Made by a program: the position numbers and the translations under genes. Of a DNA stretch of 25,072 nucleotides, positions 23,811-25,072 are shown in pieces. Every line of letters begins with the position of its first letter. The stretch's first letter is position 1. A model generated the notes under the pieces. It did not search any database and was not told where the DNA came from. It saw only the letters and a program-made list of their open reading frames with translations. The stretch covers positions 1 through 25,072 of the forward strand of contig DLZA01000387.1 of NCBI GenBank assembly GCA_003447515.1, given 5' to 3'. This DNA is from Paracoccaceae bacterium (GTDB lineage: Bacteria > Pseudomonadota > Alphaproteobacteria > Rhodobacterales > Rhodobacteraceae).

Positions 23811-24806
23811 TTAAACTCCTACCTGCATTTCTTTCAACACTCCAGCGGCAATCTCAAAAGACCGCACCCGCGCAGCCGGATCATGGATCATTCCTGTCAC
23901 CATCAATTCGTCTGGCTCAAAATTTTCAATCAACTGCGTCAACTGGCTTTTAACTGTGTTCCTTGATCCACAAGCTGAACAACCTAAAGCTTGATTAACT
24001 TCTGCTAAAACATGGCTAGGAATATGTTTCGTAACATCTTCGACAGGCAATGGTAATTTCCCCGGCGCACCGCTCCTTAACCGCGCAAACGCCATTTGTT
24101 GCGACGAACGCAACCGCGTAGCCTCTTCATCCGTTTCAGCTGCGCAAATACCCGCAGCCATGATAAAATAGGGCTGTGCAAGATAGGCAGAGGGCTGGAA
24201 ACCTCGCCGATAAATTTCTGCCGCTTGCTCCAACATGGCAGGAGCAAAATGAGACGCAAACGCATAGGGCAGCCCCAAATGCGCCGCAAGCTGTGCACCA
24301 TAAAGGCTCGATCCAAGAATCCAAACAGGCACATGGGTATCTCGCCCCGGAATCGCTTGCACTTGTGCGCCCTTAGCGTCTCCAAAATAACCCAGCAGCT
24401 CCACAACATCTTGCGGGAAGCTATCTGCCTGCTCCATGTGTCTGCGCAATGCTCGGGCCGTTCCCATATCTGTGCCAGGGGCTCTTCCCAGACCCAAATC
24501 AATCCGGTCGGGGTAGAGCGTCGCAAGCGTGCCAAACTGCTCAGCAATCACTAATGGCGCATGATTAGGCAGCATAATGCCCCCAGCACCTACACGGATA
24601 TGCTCAGTTGCTCCTGCTACATGCCCAATCACAACGGACGTAGCTGCGCTCGCAATACCAGGCATGTTATGATGTTCCGCCAACCAAAAGCGGTGATAAC
24701 CAAGCCTCTCAGCCGCTTGCGCCAACCCAACCGTATTGGCCAACGCGTCCACTTCAGTTTTACCCTCTGGAATGGGACTTAAATCTAGTAACGAATAATA
24801 TTGCAC
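23811..24806 (-). CDS. LLM class flavin-dependent oxidoreductase
   Basis: A 331-residue luciferase-like monooxygenase family protein (TIM barrel, reduced FMN user) of the YhbW/MsnO8-like branch. Family features are LDLSPIPEG at 7-15, [18 protein letters not shown] around 38-55, [19 protein letters not shown] around 73-91 and DLGLGRAPG around 101-109. The start is a GTG with AAGGA seven bases upstream. Substrates of this branch are mostly unknown. It appears intact; its stop codon marks the exact edge of the neighbouring pseudogene. The 266 bases upstream to the window end hold only a short inverted repeat (24929-24934 with 24946-24951) and no gene I can support. Confidence 0.9.
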   Translation of the reverse strand: MQYYSLLDLSPIPEGKTEVDALANTVGLAQAAERLGYHRFWLAEHHNMPGIASAATSVVIGHVAGATEHIRVGAGGIMLPNHAPLVIAEQFGTLATLYPDRIDLGLGRAPGTDMGTARALRRHMEQADSFPQDVVELLGYFGDAKGAQVQAIPGRDTHVPVWILGSSLYGAQLAAHLGLPYAFASHFAPAMLEQAAEIYRRGFQPSAYLAQPYFIMAAGICAAETDEEATRLRSSQQMAFARLRSGAPGKLPLPVEDVTKHIPSHVLAEVNQALGCSACGSRNTVKSQLTQLIENFEPDELMVTGMIHDPAARVRSFEIAAGVLKEMQVGV

Positions 24807-25072
24807 AACGAAGTCCTTTGTTAACCAAACTCAAGCCTATGCTGGTGTTTGTTGAAATCCAAGATTAACGCAGCGGCGTAGAGATTGCACATAGCAGCCT
24901 TTAAGAAATCCGATCAGCGCGCGAGAAACGAAGTCAGTTTTGCCAACTTCGCACCTAGGATCACCATCAACCTAGAAAACAACTTCTCAAATTTTTACGC
25001 CCTACTAGCGCAAAACGCTCCAATAGAGGCTTGATACGAAAAATCTCTCAGGGATCCACCAAAATGCAATTC

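Overview
The window looks like chromosomal DNA of a marine-type Rhodobacterales alphaproteobacterium with moderate GC. The evidence is the methylmalonyl-CoA epimerase gene followed directly by a DUF1467 gene (an alphaproteobacterial pairing), a divergent cobT/cobS pair, a single-cluster Mo-hydroxylase operon, and the protein flavour throughout. The genus cannot be named from sequence alone. I see no phage, IS element, CRISPR array, rRNA or tRNA.

Region 1 (about 136-10787, all minus strand, transcribed right to left) is the most interesting part: nine genes packed head to tail, almost all overlapping by 1-8 bases. In order of transcription they are: FAD subunit of a molybdenum hydroxylase; fused [2Fe-2S]/molybdopterin subunit; 6-hydroxynicotinate reductase-like Fe-S protein; UPF0280 (ApbE-like) protein; two tandem paralogues of the amino-acid-synthesis family PF06684/DUF1185; a MarR regulator resembling the NicR/BpsR group; a cytoplasmic BisC/DMSO-reductase-like molybdoenzyme; and a membrane desaturase/hydroxylase. 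I read this as a candidate pathway for a nicotinate-like N-heterocycle: hydroxylate the ring, reduce it, then open it. The ring-opening enzyme is not a known enamidase, and the reductase carries a sequence resembling an ApbE flavinylation motif.

Region 2 (11023-14043) holds cobT and, divergently, cobS (late cobalamin assembly), then a HisC-like PLP aminotransferase converging on cobS. CobT releases nicotinate as a by-product, which makes its position beside Region 1 worth noting. Region 3 (14370-17360) is valS, followed by about 800 bases with no convincing gene.

Region 4 (18157-21072, minus) is a compact three-gene catabolic operon: a diaminopropionate ammonia-lyase-like PLP enzyme, an M24 metallohydrolase and an Asp/Glu-racemase/maleate-isomerase-like protein. 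The combination recalls, but does not match exactly, ectoine/hydroxyectoine utilisation. Divergent from it are the methylmalonyl-CoA epimerase and DUF1467 genes (21343-22017), converging on a histidinol-phosphatase-like gene.

Region 5 (22824-25072) contains an AT-rich spacer with hairpins, a quinone-oxidoreductase pseudogene (early stop plus a 3' end cut off at its neighbour's stop codon), and an intact LLM-class flavin oxidoreductase gene.
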